64,000 nt of DNA from Corynebacterium jeddahense (GCF_028609865.1 NZ_CP063194.1:992001-1056000), one strand, 5' to 3'. Counted from the stretch's first letter, positions 1 through 9,289 are shown. Notes: a model not told the origin generated them from the letters alone. A program made the numbers and translations.

Positions 1-260
1 TCGGCGCGAACTCGCGCGACGAGGACATGGACGTGAACATCACGAAGGAAAAGAAGCTCACCAACATGCGCTCCGCCACCGCGGACGCGACGGTGACGCT
101 GCAGAAGGCGCGCACCCTCTCCCTCGATGAGGCGATCGAGTTCTGCGACGAGGACGAGTGCGTCGAGGTCGCCCCCGAGGCAATGCGCGTGCGCAAGATC
201 ATCCTCGACGCTACCGAGCGCGGCCGCGCCCGCTCCCGCGCGAAGCAGAAGAACAACTAA
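1..260 (+). CDS. typA: GTP-binding ribosome-associated protein TypA/BipA, C-terminal end
   Basis: Only the last 86 or so codons are present; the gene enters from the left edge and is read in the frame starting at base 3. The protein end contains VNITKEKKLTNMR and the stretch SLDEAIEFCDEDECVEVAP, both typical of the TypA/BipA C-terminal domain, followed by a basic tail (RGRARSRAKQKNN). TypA is a translational GTPase that binds the ribosome and assists assembly or stress adaptation; its GTPase domain lies outside the window. The next gene is an LpqW-like lipoprotein, an adjacency also known in M. tuberculosis. The family call is firm; nothing can be said about the start or promoter. Confidence 0.93.
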   Translation, partial: GANSRDEDMDVNITKEKKLTNMRSATADATVTLQKARTLSLDEAIEFCDEDECVEVAPEAMRVRKIILDATERGRARSRAKQKNN

Positions 261-267
261 CACGGGG

Positions 268-273
268 TAGTCT
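268..273 (+). promoter_or_regulatory. -10-like box for lpqW
   Basis: TAGTCT lies 8 bases before the lpqW ATG in the 21-base gap after typA. This spacing suggests a leaderless or very short-leader transcript. No clear -35 was found. This is an inference from sequence only. Confidence 0.35.
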
Positions 274-281
274 GAGCCGCT

Positions 282-1973
282 ATGGCCCAGAGACGAGCAC
301 CGCGAGCGCGCAGCCGACGCTGCACCGCCGCGGTGCTTTCCGCGTTCGGGCTCGCTCTCGCCAGCGCGTGCGCCGCCGACCCCGGCCCGCCGCCGCTCAT
401 CGAGCCGGAGGAGCGCACCGCCGCGCCCGAGTCGACCTCGAACGAGGAGACCACGACGAGCGCGGAGGAGCAGCCGTCCGGGCGCCGGCAGGTGCAGGTC
501 GCGCTCGATCCGGTGCGCGCCGGCTTCAACCCGCACCTCGCCGGCGACGAGTCCGCGGTGGTGCAGGGCATCGCCGACCTCGTCCTGCCCAGTGCCGTGC
601 GCGCCGACGGCACCACGGACCCGACGCTCTTCGAGGGCGTCTCGCAGCTGGCCCTCTCCCCGGCGGCGTTCACGGTGCGCTACGTGATCAAGCCGGAGGC
701 GCAGTGGTCTGACGGCACACCGATCACCGGCGCGGACTTCACGTACCTCTGGCGCGGGATGACCACCACCGCCGGGGCGATCGAGCCCGCCGGCTACCGC
801 GCCATCGCGGACATCCGGGTGAGCGGGCAGGGCGGTAAGGTCGTCGACGTCGACTTCGCCCAGCCGTTTCCGCAGTGGCGCCTCCTGTTCCGCCACCTGC
901 TCCCGTCGCACCTCCTCGCCCCCGACGCCGGGGATTTCGCGTACGCGCTGCGCAACACCGTGCCCGCCTCCGCCGGGCGCTACCAGGTACGCAGCGTCGA
1001 CCGCCCGCACGGCACGGTGACGCTGCACCGCAACGACCGGTACTGGGGCGACGACCCGGCGACGATCGACGTGATCACCCTCGTCACCGCGCGCGAGACG
1101 ACGCAGATCGCCGACCAGCTCCGCTCGCGCCAGCTCGCCTTCGCCGACCTCGCACCGCAGGATTCCACCACCGACGTGCTCGGCCTCGTCCCCGGCCTGG
1201 AAACCCGCACGTACACCGGCCCGCGCACGCTCGGTGCGACGATCTCCGCGACGAGCGGCCTCGACGCCGAGGCGCGCAGCGAGGTGCGTTCGCTTATCGA
1301 CGTCCCCGCGCTCGCCCACATCGCCGCCCGCCGCTCCGCGGACCTCGACGTCGCGACGCCCGCGCCCACCTCCACCCCAGCGACGACGGCGGCAACGGGC
1401 GCGCCCGAGCTAGCCACCCTGCGCGCGCTCGCGGTGAAGGGCAAGACGTTGCGCGTCGCGGCCGACGCCGCAGACCCGGCGGCGTCCGCGGCCGCGAAGT
1501 CGCTCGTCGACATGCTCAACCGCAGCGGCGTGGCGGCGCGGGTGCTGTCCAACGACGTCCCCGCCATCGCCGGGCGCGGCCTGCCCGACGGCGACGTGGA
1601 TGTCCTCGTCGGGTGGCGCCTGGAATCCGGCACGGCGGCGTCGCTTGCGGGGCGCATCGCGTGCCCGCCGGATGCCGCACGCGCCGGCAACCTGTCGGGG
1701 TACTGCACCGCCGCCAACGACGCCCTCGCGTCGAGCATCCTCGCCGGCGACATCCCGCAGGCGCAGGCGCAGGCGCTCGTCGACGACGTGGAGCAGCAGC
1801 AGGCGCTGTGGGTACCCGTGCTGCACGAGACGCGCGTGGCCGCGTCCACCGGCGTGGTCACGGCGGCGGGCGCCCCGCCGGGTGCGTGGCCGGGCGGGCT
1901 GTCCTCGGCTGCCACCTGGCGGATGGGGGATACAGTGGGTCGGCGTACCCTGATCTCCGAGGAGGACCTATGA
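282..1973 (+). CDS. lpqW: LpqW-like lipoprotein with extracellular peptide-binding (SBP_bac_5) fold
   Basis: This 563-residue protein starts with an arginine-rich n-region, a hydrophobic core and a lipobox ending in ASAC (Cys about residue 30), so it should be a membrane-anchored lipoprotein. The mature part begins with an acidic, Thr/Ser-rich linker. It then shows solute-binding features of the oligopeptide-binding class, for example VRYVIKPEAQWSDGTPITG followed by FTYLWRGM. In M. tuberculosis the gene beside typA in this block is lpqW, whose product is reported to influence phosphatidylinositol mannoside and lipoarabinomannan synthesis rather than nutrient uptake; the assignment here uses fold plus neighbourhood. 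No ABC permease genes are adjacent, which fits a non-transport role. The stop codon overlaps the mshB start by four bases (ATGA), so the two are probably co-translated. Confidence 0.82.
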   Translation: MAQRRAPRARSRRCTAAVLSAFGLALASACAADPGPPPLIEPEERTAAPESTSNEETTTSAEEQPSGRRQVQVALDPVRAGFNPHLAGDESAVVQGIADLVLPSAVRADGTTDPTLFEGVSQLALSPAAFTVRYVIKPEAQWSDGTPITGADFTYLWRGMTTTAGAIEPAGYRAIADIRVSGQGGKVVDVDFAQPFPQWRLLFRHLLPSHLLAPDAGDFAYALRNTVPASAGRYQVRSVDRPHGTVTLHRNDRYWGDDPATIDVITLVTARETTQIADQLRSRQLAFADLAPQDSTTDVLGLVPGLETRTYTGPRTLGATISATSGLDAEARSEVRSLIDVPALAHIAARRSADLDVATPAPTSTPATTAATGAPELATLRALAVKGKTLRVAADAADPAASAAAKSLVDMLNRSGVAARVLSNDVPAIAGRGLPDGDVDVLVGWRLESGTAASLAGRIACPPDAARAGNLSGYCTAANDALASSILAGDIPQAQAQALVDDVEQQQALWVPVLHETRVAASTGVVTAAGAPPGAWPGGLSSAATWRMGDTVGRRTLISEEDL

Positions 1974-2842
1974 CGGCACGAGACTTGGCCGGCTACCGGG
2001 TGGTGGCCGTGCACGCCCACCCCGACGACGAGGCGATCACCACCGGCGGCGCCATCGCGGACCTCACCGAGCGCGGGGCGGACGTGCTCGTGGTCACCTG
2101 CACCCTCGGCGAGGAGGGCGAGGTCATCGGCGAGCCGTACCAACACCTCGTCGCCGACGAAGCCGACCAGCTCGGCGGGTTCCGCATCCAGGAGCTTGAA
2201 CGCTCCCTCGCCGCGATGGGCGCGCGGGGGCAGTTCCTCGGCGGGGCGGGCCGGTTCCGCGACTCCGGTATGGCGGGCTCCCCGGCGAGCCGGCACCCGA
2301 GGGCGTTCGTGAACTCGGGCGACGCCGCCGTCGAGACGCTTGCGGCGATCTACGAGGCGGAGCGACCGCACCTCGTGCTCACGTACGGGCCCGACGGCGG
2401 CTACGGCCACCCCGACCACGTCCGCGCGCACGAGATCGCGCACCTCGCGGCCGAGCGCGTCGCCGTGCCCCGGATCCTCTGGGCGGTGCGCCTCGCCGCG
2501 GAAACGAGCGCCCTGTTGCCCGCCGAGGCGCCCACGGGCTGGCGCCTGCCCGAGCCCGGCGAGCTCGACGGGGTGGAGCGCGCCGACGTCGCCGTGCCCC
2601 TGTCCGAGGCCGCGTACAGCGCGAAGGTGGAGGCGATGCGCGCCCACGCCACCCAGCTCTGGATCGCGGACGGCCGCGTGAGCGACGTCAACCCCCACGC
2701 CGCGCTCGCCGCCGGCCCCGTCGTCTACTACGCGTTGTCGAACCTCATCGTCCAGCCCATCCAGCGCGTCGAGTACTACAAGCTCGGCGCGGGGCTCCCG
2801 CTAGGCGACGGCGCAACGTTGCTCGCCGGGATCGACCGATGA
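1970..2842 (+). CDS. mshB: MshB, GlcNAc-inositol deacetylase of mycothiol biosynthesis
   Basis: The 290-residue product belongs to the LmbE-like zinc deacetylases. It has the signature AHPDDE near residues 16-21 and a second metal-binding segment GYGHPDHVRAHE in the middle. MshB removes the acetyl group from N-acetyl-glucosaminyl-inositol to give the amine that is ligated to cysteine in mycothiol synthesis, in the cytoplasm. The length is usual for MshB rather than for the related amidase Mca. The ATG at 1970 was chosen because it gives the four-base overlap with lpqW and places the AHPDDE motif near the N-terminus as in known homologues. The stop overlaps the next gene by four bases (ATGA), giving an lpqW-mshB-membrane protein operon. 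Confidence 0.93.
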   Translation: MTARDLAGYRVVAVHAHPDDEAITTGGAIADLTERGADVLVVTCTLGEEGEVIGEPYQHLVADEADQLGGFRIQELERSLAAMGARGQFLGGAGRFRDSGMAGSPASRHPRAFVNSGDAAVETLAAIYEAERPHLVLTYGPDGGYGHPDHVRAHEIAHLAAERVAVPRILWAVRLAAETSALLPAEAPTGWRLPEPGELDGVERADVAVPLSEAAYSAKVEAMRAHATQLWIADGRVSDVNPHAALAAGPVVYYALSNLIVQPIQRVEYYKLGAGLPLGDGATLLAGIDR

Positions 2843-3168
2843 GCGAACCCGTCGTGCGCGACAACTTCTCTCGCGGCGAGGCGGTCGCGGGGCTGACGTG
2901 GCTTTCGGTGGGGGCGCTCGTCTCGGTCGTGCTGGAGACCGTCTACCTCGGGTGGTGGTCGTTTCTCGTGGCGCTGCTGTTCAACGTGGTGCTCACGAAG
3001 ACGGCGCGCCTGTGGTCGCCGCGCCCCGGCGTCGCCCTCATTCCTCTTGTGGCCTGGCTTGCCGGCTTCGCCGTGGCCCTCGCGCTGCTGCCGCCCACCG
3101 CGGGGCTGGTTGCGCTGCCGCTCGCGGGAATCGCCGGAGGCGTCTGGCCCCTGCTGCGGGCGAAGTGA
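2839..3168 (+). CDS. small integral membrane protein, unknown function
   Basis: The 109-residue protein has three to four hydrophobic segments: [35 protein letters not shown], an [17 protein letters not shown] segment and a C-terminal [15 protein letters not shown] segment. It should be an inner-membrane protein. No enzymatic motif is visible. It overlaps mshB by four bases and sits just before fdxC; a small membrane protein gene occupies the comparable place after mshB in M. tuberculosis. The function is unknown. The N-terminal cytosolic part [21 protein letters not shown] looks conserved-like, but I do not recognise a domain. Confidence 0.75.
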   Translation: MSEPVVRDNFSRGEAVAGLTWLSVGALVSVVLETVYLGWWSFLVALLFNVVLTKTARLWSPRPGVALIPLVAWLAGFAVALALLPPTAGLVALPLAGIAGGVWPLLRAK

Positions 3169-3174
3169 CATACT
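3169..3174 (+). promoter_or_regulatory. -10-like box for fdxC
   Basis: CATACT sits 7 bases before the fdxC ATG, right after the stop of the membrane protein gene. No ribosome binding site precedes the ATG. This fits a leaderless fdxC transcript separate from the upstream operon. Confidence 0.4.
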
Positions 3175-3181
3175 GGAACGC

Positions 3182-3505
3182 ATGACTTACGTGATTGCTC
3201 AACCGTGTGTCGATGTGATGGACCGCAGCTGCGTCGAAGAGTGCCCCGTCGACTGCATCTACGAGGGTAAGCGCATGCTCTACATCCACCCCGACGAGTG
3301 CGTCGACTGCGGCGCCTGCGAGCCGGCCTGCCCGGTCGAGGCCATCTTCTACGAGGACGACACGCCGGACGAGTGGAGCGAGTACTACGACGCGAACGTC
3401 GGCTTCTTCGACGAGCTCGGCTCCCCGGGCGGCGCCACGAAGACCGGCAAGCAGGACTACGACCACCCGTTCGTGGCCGCGCTGCCGCCACAGAATCAGG
3501 ACTAG
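3182..3505 (+). CDS. fdxC: 7Fe-type ferredoxin (3Fe-4S/4Fe-4S)
   Basis: The 107-residue acidic protein has the bacterial 7Fe ferredoxin pattern. Cysteines at 9, 17 and 21 are followed by PVDC (Cys 25) and then by the classic CxxCxxCxxxCP cluster at about 40-51 ([12 protein letters not shown]). Such ferredoxins carry electrons between redox enzymes in the cytoplasm. It is just upstream of dapC, as fdxC is next to an aminotransferase gene in M. tuberculosis. The ATG at 3182 gives an N-terminus (MTYVIAQPC) identical in style to known family members; longer versions in the same frame would read into the preceding gene. The length of about 107 is normal for this class. Confidence 0.94.
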   Translation: MTYVIAQPCVDVMDRSCVEECPVDCIYEGKRMLYIHPDECVDCGACEPACPVEAIFYEDDTPDEWSEYYDANVGFFDELGSPGGATKTGKQDYDHPFVAALPPQNQD

Positions 3506-3509
3506 GCCG

Positions 3510-4610
3510 GTGACGCGAACCCCCCTCGGCTCCCGCCTGCCGGACTTCCCCTGGGACACTATCGCCGACGTGCGGGCGCGCGCGGCGTCGCACGAGGGCG
3601 GCCTCATCGACCTCTCCGTCGGCGGCCCAGTCGACCCCGTCGCCCCGGCGATCCAGCTCGCGCTGTCCGAGCACGCCGCCGCCCCCGGCTACCCGCAGAC
3701 CGCGGGCACCCCGGAGCTGCGTGCGACCATCGTCGAGTCGCTCGCGCGCCGCTTCGGCATCGCCGGCCTCACGGAGCGCTCGGTGCTGCCGGTCATCGGG
3801 TTGAAAGAGGCCGTCGCGTGGCTGCCGACGCTGCTCGGCCTGCGCGGCGAGACCGTCGTCATCCCGGAGGTCGCGTACCCCACCTACGAGGTCGGCGCGC
3901 TCATGGCCGATTGCGCAGTCGTGCGTTGCGACGACCCTTCGGCCGCCCCCCGCGACGCTGCCTTGGTCTTCGTGAACTCCCCGTCGAACCCGACCGGGGG
4001 AGTGCTCACCACCGAGCAGCTGCGCGCCTGGGTTGAGTTCTCCCGCGAGACCGGCGCGATCATCGCCTCCGACGAGTGCTACCTCTACCTCGGCTGGTCC
4101 GCCGAGCCGGTCTCGATCCTGCACCCGGACGTCACCGGAGGCGACAACACGAACCTGCTCGCGCTGCACTCGCTGTCCAAGACCTCGAACATGGCCTCCT
4201 ACCGCGCGGGCACCATCTCGGGCGACGAGGCGCTCGTGCAGGAACTGCTGCTCGTGCGCAAGCACGCCGGGCTCATCGTGCCGGGGCCGATCCAGGCCGC
4301 AATGGTCGTCGCGCTCGCCGACGACACCCACGAGGAACTGCAGCGCGCCACGTACGCCGCGCGCCGCCTCACGCTCATGCGCACGCTCACCGAGGCCGGT
4401 CTGAGCGTGGATGGCTCGGAGGCGGGGCTGTACTTGTGGTGCCGTCGAGAAGCGATGAGTTCCCGCGAACTGCTGTCCTGGCTCGCGGAGCGCGGCATCC
4501 TCGCCGCCCCCGGCGACTTCTACGGCCCGGCGGGCGCCCAGCACGTCCGCATCGCGCTCACCGCCACCGACGAGCACGTCGCAGAGGCGGCCCGCCGCCT
4601 GACCGCGTAA
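3510..4610 (+). CDS. dapC: N-succinyldiaminopimelate aminotransferase DapC
   Basis: This is a 366-residue fold-type I PLP aminotransferase. Visible landmarks are NSPSNPTGG (substrate/PLP binding, about residue 155), SDECYLYLGW and the PLP-lysine segment HSLSKTSN with Lys near residue 224. DapC converts N-succinyl-2-amino-6-ketopimelate to N-succinyl-LL-diaminopimelate in the succinylase branch of the lysine/peptidoglycan pathway. The nearby dapD and dapE genes supply the steps before and after, which supports this over a generic aminotransferase call. The GTG at 3510 follows the fdxC stop by four bases, so the two may be translated from one message. Alternative annotations as an AspC/PatA-like enzyme are possible by homology alone. 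Confidence 0.9.
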   Translation: MTRTPLGSRLPDFPWDTIADVRARAASHEGGLIDLSVGGPVDPVAPAIQLALSEHAAAPGYPQTAGTPELRATIVESLARRFGIAGLTERSVLPVIGLKEAVAWLPTLLGLRGETVVIPEVAYPTYEVGALMADCAVVRCDDPSAAPRDAALVFVNSPSNPTGGVLTTEQLRAWVEFSRETGAIIASDECYLYLGWSAEPVSILHPDVTGGDNTNLLALHSLSKTSNMASYRAGTISGDEALVQELLLVRKHAGLIVPGPIQAAMVVALADDTHEELQRATYAARRLTLMRTLTEAGLSVDGSEAGLYLWCRREAMSSRELLSWLAERGILAAPGDFYGPAGAQHVRIALTATDEHVAEAARRLTA

Positions 4611-4655
4611 CCCGCGGTACTACACTGTGACAAGTTTGTACCTTTTGGGTTTCTC

Positions 4656-4662
4656 AAGGAGG
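4656..4662 (+). promoter_or_regulatory. strong ribosome binding site deciding the start of the GtrA-like gene
   Basis: AAGGAGG lies six bases before the ATG at 4669. It argues for that ATG over the in-frame GTG at 4627. A -10-like TACACT at 4621-4626 would give a leader of about 35 bases. Confidence 0.6.
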
Positions 4663-4668
4663 CGGCCC

Positions 4669-5274
4669 ATGCGGCAGGTGAGCTCCGTCGAAGCGGCCAT
4701 CGACGCCACCGACGCACAGCTCCACGCCCCGGCCCCCGCGGGCGGAAGTACCGCGGTGCGCCTGGCGCGGGGGCTTCGCGAGTTTGTGAAGTTCGGCATC
4801 GTCGGCGGCTCCGGCGTGCTGGTCAATTTCGTCGTGTTTTACCTGGCCAACAAGGCGCTCGAGCACGGGCTCGACCTGCACGCGAACGACGTGGTCGTGC
4901 AGCTCGGCTCCACCCGTTGGAACGTGCGCTGGTACCACGTCCTATCCACGCTCGCGTTCCTGCTCGCCAACACGTGGAACTACCAGCTCAACCGCTCGTG
5001 GACGTTCAAGGGCGTGCACTCGCGGTCGTGGCTGCGGGGATTCTTCCCGTTTTTGGCCACCGGGCTGCTGGCGTTCGTGGTGTCGCTGACCTTCATGACG
5101 CTGCTGATGAACCCGACGACGTTCGTCGGCCTACCGGACTCCGTGTTCGACGACTCGACCGGCCTGCGTACGAAGTCCTACTGGGCGCAGGCGATTTCGA
5201 CGTTCATCGCGATGCCGGTGAACTTTATCATCAACAAACTCTGGACGTTTGGGAAGCCGAAGTCGGCCCGCTGA
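4669..5274 (+). CDS. GtrA-family membrane protein
   Basis: The 201-residue protein matches the GtrA family: a FVKFGIVGGSGVLVNFVVFY first membrane helix, then LAFLLANTWNYQLNRSWTF, a third helix with FPFLATGLLAFVVSLTFMTL, and a final segment ending FIAMPVNFIINKLWTF. Four transmembrane helices and the NY(Q/L)NRxWTF motif are the family signature. GtrA-like proteins are thought to help move polyprenyl-linked sugars across the membrane or to support cell-wall glycan assembly; the mycobacterial homologue Rv3789 acts in arabinogalactan metabolism. The substrate here is unknown. There is a long N-terminal cytosolic extension of about 35 residues rich in Ala and Pro. It lies 58 bases after dapC and probably has its own promoter. 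Confidence 0.85.
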   Translation: MRQVSSVEAAIDATDAQLHAPAPAGGSTAVRLARGLREFVKFGIVGGSGVLVNFVVFYLANKALEHGLDLHANDVVVQLGSTRWNVRWYHVLSTLAFLLANTWNYQLNRSWTFKGVHSRSWLRGFFPFLATGLLAFVVSLTFMTLLMNPTTFVGLPDSVFDDSTGLRTKSYWAQAISTFIAMPVNFIINKLWTFGKPKSAR

Positions 5275-5326
5275 GCTGCGGGTTGTGGGATTCTCAGGAA
5301 ACGTTATCCCCATTTCGGCCAAGGTC

Positions 5327-5356
5327 TTGCCGTTGCGGATAAGCAGCGTTTAGCGT
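5327..5356 (+). promoter_or_regulatory. promoter of the DUF222/HNH gene
   Basis: TTGCCG (5327-5332) and TAGCGT (5351-5356) are separated by 18 bases. The -10 box ends 7 bases before the ATG at 5364, which would give a leaderless message. Confidence 0.45.
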
Positions 5357-5363
5357 CGTTGCC

Positions 5364-6404
5364 ATGTTGTTCAACGAATTTTGCGAAGCGGGTGTCGAGG
5401 TGCTCGCCGGTTTCTCCCGCGACGCCGCCCTGGCCGCCGGCCTGTCCACGACGCGGGTGCGCGACCTGGGGCGGGTATGGGAGGCCTACTACGGGCCGAC
5501 GAAGTTCACCCGCAAACAGGCCGACGCGCTCGTGTTTGCGGCGGGCATGCCGCTCGACCAGTTAGTGCTCATCGAGAAGAAACTGCGGGTGGTATCCGAT
5601 GCTGCTGAACGCTGGCACATCCGGTTAGACCTCGTGCGCCACCGCGGGTCCTACCGGGCCCTGTCCAAGCGCATCACGCGGTTGGTGAAGGTCCCGGTGC
5701 GCGCACCGCAACCCGCCTGCCGCTTTACTCAGTCCGTCGCCGGGATGCGCACCATGATCTGGACGTATAACGAGCGCGACATCGCCGACCTCGAACACCT
5801 CCTACGTAAGATGGCAGAATCCGACATCCCCGGTGCTGCGGATCTCGCCCACGCCCTGCGCGCGTTGCTCCACGACGGGGCTGCCGTCCCGAACGCCGCA
5901 CCCCGACCCATCGTGCTCGTGCCCATCCCGGACTACCTGCGCATCACCTCCGGCACCGGGGACGACATCACCCTCACGCTCACGGACGGCACGACGATGA
6001 GTGGGGCGGAGTTTCTGCAGCAGGAGTACGGGGCCACACTCGAGGTCGCGGCGTTCCACCCGCAGGCAGGGGCGGTGAACCTCTACCGCACGAGCCGACT
6101 CGCGAACACGAAGCAGCGCACCCTGTCGAAGTTGGTCAGCCCCGCGTGCGCGTTCCCGGACTGCCGCCACGCCGCCGAGTCGTGCCAAACCCACCACATG
6201 CGGGCGTGGAAACACGGCGGCATGACCAACATGAACAACCTCGTGCAACTGTGCCCCCACCACAACGGGGCCAACGACGACGACCGGGAACGCGCGTGGC
6301 GCGGCCACATTGATACCCGCGGCGGGCGCATCCGCTGGATCGCCCCCAACGGGGCCGAAGTACCCATGACCACCCCCGGCGCCATGGAGCTGCTCTTCGA
6401 CTAA
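5364..6404 (+). CDS. DUF222/13E12-type protein with C-terminal HNH endonuclease domain
   Basis: The 346-residue product has an N-terminal helical region typical of DUF222/13E12 proteins. Its C-terminal HNH module has the zinc pair CAFPDCRHAAESCQTHH (about residues 262-278), then NLVQLCPHHN (about 292-301). HNH modules bind and cut nucleic acids; the true role of these abundant actinobacterial proteins is unclear, and they often occur in many copies. A second, unrelated-looking HNH protein is encoded near 45 kb. No phage or mobility genes lie next to this copy. The start ATG is supported by a promoter with correct spacing. The domain call is firm; the biological role is not known. Confidence 0.85.
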   Translation: MLFNEFCEAGVEVLAGFSRDAALAAGLSTTRVRDLGRVWEAYYGPTKFTRKQADALVFAAGMPLDQLVLIEKKLRVVSDAAERWHIRLDLVRHRGSYRALSKRITRLVKVPVRAPQPACRFTQSVAGMRTMIWTYNERDIADLEHLLRKMAESDIPGAADLAHALRALLHDGAAVPNAAPRPIVLVPIPDYLRITSGTGDDITLTLTDGTTMSGAEFLQQEYGATLEVAAFHPQAGAVNLYRTSRLANTKQRTLSKLVSPACAFPDCRHAAESCQTHHMRAWKHGGMTNMNNLVQLCPHHNGANDDDRERAWRGHIDTRGGRIRWIAPNGAEVPMTTPGAMELLFD

Positions 6405-6422
6405 CCCCCGCCACACCCACAA

Positions 6423-6441
6423 CCCGCCCCAACAGGGCGGG
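6423..6441. terminator. bidirectional hairpin between HNH gene and GNAT gene
   Basis: CCCGCCC (6423-6429) and GGGCGGG (6435-6441) form a 7-bp perfect stem with a 5-base loop. It is in the 41-base gap between two convergent genes. The T-run is poor (GGATTT), so termination strength is uncertain. Confidence 0.6.
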
Positions 6442-6445
6442 GGAT

Positions 6446-6952
6446 TTAGCGTGCCGTTTTCACGTATTCGACGTTGTCGCCGCGCTCGCCCGCGTAGGTG
6501 AAGCCGTTGGCCTCGGCGACGTGGCGGGAGGCGGCGTTGCCGGGCAGGGCCCGAATGACGAGCCGCGGCGCGCCGTGGGCGAAAGCGTGGGCGGCCACGG
6601 CGCGTACCGCGCGCGTCATGAGGCCGCGCCCGCGCGCCCACGGCGCGGTGTTATACCCGAACGAGGCGGCGTCGGTCTCGCGGCGCAGCTCGATGCTGCC
6701 CGCGTACCGCCCGCCGACCACGAGCGCCCAGCGCACGCAGTCTGGGCCGGGCTCGGCGAGGTAGGCGTCGAGCATCGCCTCGGTGTAGGGGGAGGGGATC
6801 GTCGTGAACTCGACCGCGCGCGGGTCGGTGCTCGCGGCCCAGACGTCCTCGCGAACACCGGGAAGCGAGGCGACGCGCGGCCACGGCAGCAGCGTCAGCG
6901 CGCCGTCCGTGAGCTCCGCGCAGGGCAGCGGCCACCAGGGCTTAGTTGGCAT
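6446..6952 (-). CDS. GNAT-family N-acetyltransferase (RimJ/RimL-like)
   Basis: The 168-residue protein shows the GNAT acetyl-CoA-binding segment [22 protein letters not shown] (RGxG/A-type loop, about residues 104-125), followed by [21 protein letters not shown], the pattern of RimJ/RimL-type protein or small-molecule acetyltransferases. The substrate cannot be read from the sequence. The ATG overlaps the end of dapD by 11 bases, so it is the last gene of the minus-strand permease-permease-dapD-GNAT run. It is followed by a convergent hairpin. The overlap suggests translational coupling with dapD, but no link to lysine synthesis is known for the family. Confidence 0.85.
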   Translation of the reverse strand: MPTKPWWPLPCAELTDGALTLLPWPRVASLPGVREDVWAASTDPRAVEFTTIPSPYTEAMLDAYLAEPGPDCVRWALVVGGRYAGSIELRRETDAASFGYNTAPWARGRGLMTRAVRAVAAHAFAHGAPRLVIRALPGNAASRHVAEANGFTYAGERGDNVEYVKTAR

Positions 6953-7916
6953 GCAACGCTTCGTTGAGCTCGATGCCCTTCGCCGGTACGACCTCGACCG
7001 CGCCGGTGAGCGAGTTGCGGCGGAACTGCAGGCCGTTCGCGCCGGAGAGCTCGAGCGCCTTCACCTCCGAGCCCGCCTCGCGGCCCAGCGCGGCGGCGAC
7101 CGGCTCCGAGAGCACGACCTTGGTGCCCGCGGTGACGTAGAGGCCGGCCTCGACGACGCAGTCGTCGCCAAGCGAGATGCCCACGCCCGCGTTCGCGCCG
7201 AGCAGGCAGCGCTCGCCGAGCGAAATGACCTGCTTGCCGCCGCCGGACAGCGTGCCCATGATGGACGCGCCGCCGCCGATGTCGGTGCCGTCGCCGACGA
7301 CGACGCCCGCGGAGATGCGCCCCTCAACCATCGACGCGCCGAGCGTGCCCGCGTTGAAGTTCACGAAGCCCTCGTGCATGACGGTCGTGCCCTCGGCGAG
7401 GTGCGCGCCGAGGCGGATCCGATCCGCGTCGCCGATGCGCACCCCGGACGGCACGACGTAGTCCACCATGCGCGGGAACTTGTCCACCGAGTAGACGATA
7501 ACCGGACCGTTGGCTGCGAGGCGGCCGCGCGTCATCTGGAAGTCGTCGACGGCGCACGGGCCGTAGTTCGTCCACACGACGTTGGACAGCAGCCCGAACA
7601 CGCCGTCCATGTTCGCGCCGTGCGGGCGGATGAGGCGGTGCGACAGCAGGTGCAGGCGCAGGTACACGTCGTAGGCGTCGACGGCCGGCTGGGAGAGGTC
7701 CGCGATGGCCGTCTCCACCGCCACGCGCGCCACGCCGCGCGCCTCGTCGGGGCCCACGAGCTCGGCGAAGCGGGCGTCGGGCTCAGCTAATCGACGCGTC
7801 CCCGTCTCCGCCACGGCCTCGTCGACCTTGGGGGCCGGGTACCAGACGTCGAGGACGGTGCCGTCGTGGGTGATGGTGGCGACGCCACGCGCATGTGCGG
7901 AAGTTGGGTGCTGCAT
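6942..7916 (-). CDS. dapD: tetrahydrodipicolinate N-succinyltransferase DapD
   Basis: The 324-residue protein is an actinobacterial (type 2) DapD. It transfers succinyl from succinyl-CoA to tetrahydrodipicolinate, the step before DapC in lysine and meso-DAP synthesis. The left-handed beta-helix is visible from about residue 170: [14 protein letters not shown] (the Glu is the proposed catalytic residue in mycobacterial DapD), the glycine-rich [21 protein letters not shown] and [13 protein letters not shown]. These are fully canonical, unlike those of the paralogue at 10.7-11.6 kb. The ATG at 7914-7916 follows the permease stop by five bases, and AAGG lies upstream as a ribosome binding site. 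The GNAT gene overlaps its 3' end. Confidence 0.95.
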   Translation of the reverse strand: MQHPTSAHARGVATITHDGTVLDVWYPAPKVDEAVAETGTRRLAEPDARFAELVGPDEARGVARVAVETAIADLSQPAVDAYDVYLRLHLLSHRLIRPHGANMDGVFGLLSNVVWTNYGPCAVDDFQMTRGRLAANGPVIVYSVDKFPRMVDYVVPSGVRIGDADRIRLGAHLAEGTTVMHEGFVNFNAGTLGASMVEGRISAGVVVGDGTDIGGGASIMGTLSGGGKQVISLGERCLLGANAGVGISLGDDCVVEAGLYVTAGTKVVLSEPVAAALGREAGSEVKALELSGANGLQFRRNSLTGAVEVVPAKGIELNEALHAN

Positions 7917-7921
7917 GCCCG

Positions 7922-9289
7922 TTACCTTACGGCACCCCGATTTTTGGTGAGCAACGACAGCGCGACGAGGCCGAGCGAGAGCACGGCGACGGAGATGACC
8001 TGGGAGCGCGCTGCGTCGTCGAAAAGCATGAGCACCGTGAGCCCGATGAGCGCGGCGAGCGTCACCCACGGCACCCAGCTCGCGCCGCGCACGCGCACGG
8101 CGGAGGCACGGATGCGCGGGTGGAGGCGGATGTAGCTCAGCGTGATCATGATCCAGGTGACGATGAGGCAGCCGCCGGTGGCGGACATGATGAAATCGAT
8201 CATCCCCGGCGGGTTCCACCACTGCAGCCCGACGGCGACGAAGGCGAAGAACACCGACACGAGCACCGAGTTCACCGGGGTGCCGGCGGCGTTCGTCGCG
8301 GCCACCCAGCGCGGCGCGTCGCCCTCGAGCGCCTGCTGGTATGCGAGCCGCGAGGTGCCGTAGATCTGCGCGTTGCACGCGGAGAGCAGCGCGAGGACGA
8401 TGACGGCCTCCATGAAGCCTGCGGCGCCGGGGAGGTTCGCCATCTCGAGCACGGCGGTGAAAGGGGAGTCGGCGGCGGAGTCGGCGCCGTCGATCGCCGA
8501 GTACGGCAGCAGCAGGATGATCACCGTGACGGAGCCGACGTAGAACAGCGCGATGCGCCAGATGATCGAGTTCACCGCGCGCTTGACGTTCTCGGCGGGG
8601 TTTTCGGACTCGGCGGCGGCGATGGTGACCACCTCGATGCCGCCGAACGCGAACGCCACCGCGAGCAGACCCGCCGCGATGCCGGCGATCCCGTTCGGCG
8701 CGAAGCCGGACTCGCGCACGTTGCCGAACCCGACGAACCCGCTCGCCGGCAGCGCCCCGGCCCACAGCAGCACGCCGACGATGAGGAAGCCGACGATCAC
8801 CGCGATCTTGATCATCGCGAACCAGTACTCGAACTCGCCGAAGCCCTTCACTTGCGCGAGGTTGACGGCCGTGAGCACCGCCACCGCGGCGAGCGCCGGG
8901 ATCCACTGCGGCACGCCGAACCAGGACGCCATCATCGCGGAGGCGCCGGTGAGCTCCGCGCCGCACGCCATGATGAGCAGGAACCAGTACAGCCACCCGA
9001 GCAGGAACCCGGCCCAGTGGCCGAACGCCATGCGCCCGTACGTGGCGAAGCTGCCGGACGACGGGTATGCCGCCGCCATCTCGCCGAGCATGCGCATCAC
9101 CGCGATGACGACGGCGCCGGCAACCGCGTACGCGACGAGGATCGCGGGCCCAGCCGCGCGGATACCCACGCCGACGCCGAGGAACAGCCCCGCGCCGACG
9201 GCGGTGCCCAGCCCCATGAGCGTGAGGTGGCGTGACTTCAGGCCGGTGCCCAGGTCGCCCTCGCGTATCGACGCACCTTCGGCCATCAC
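7922..9289 (-). CDS. APC-family amino-acid permease (second of a tandem pair)
   Basis: The 455-residue protein is a 12-helix amino-acid/polyamine/organocation transporter. The first helix carries [19 protein letters not shown], the glycine-rich substrate-site motif of the family, and [15 protein letters not shown] marks helix 6. It belongs to the amino-acid transporter subgroup that imports neutral or aromatic amino acids or GABA by proton coupling; the exact substrate is not visible. It overlaps the upstream permease by four bases and is followed five bases later by dapD, so all are probably co-transcribed. It is about as long as, and clearly related to, the gene at 9286-10677. An export role for lysine-pathway products cannot be excluded, but the fold suggests uptake. 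Confidence 0.88.
   Translation of the reverse strand: MMAEGASIREGDLGTGLKSRHLTLMGLGTAVGAGLFLGVGVGIRAAGPAILVAYAVAGAVVIAVMRMLGEMAAAYPSSGSFATYGRMAFGHWAGFLLGWLYWFLLIMACGAELTGASAMMASWFGVPQWIPALAAVAVLTAVNLAQVKGFGEFEYWFAMIKIAVIVGFLIVGVLLWAGALPASGFVGFGNVRESGFAPNGIAGIAAGLLAVAFAFGGIEVVTIAAAESENPAENVKRAVNSIIWRIALFYVGSVTVIILLLPYSAIDGADSAADSPFTAVLEMANLPGAAGFMEAVIVLALLSACNAQIYGTSRLAYQQALEGDAPRWVAATNAAGTPVNSVLVSVFFAFVAVGLQWWNPPGMIDFIMSATGGCLIVTWIMITLSYIRLHPRIRASAVRVRGASWVPWVTLAALIGLTVLMLFDDAARSQVISVAVLSLGLVALSLLTKNRGAVR

Noticed and set aside
875..1969. Long frame inside lpqW continuing into mshB
   Set aside because: The part before 1970 is Arg/Pro-rich out-of-frame text; only the mshB part is real.
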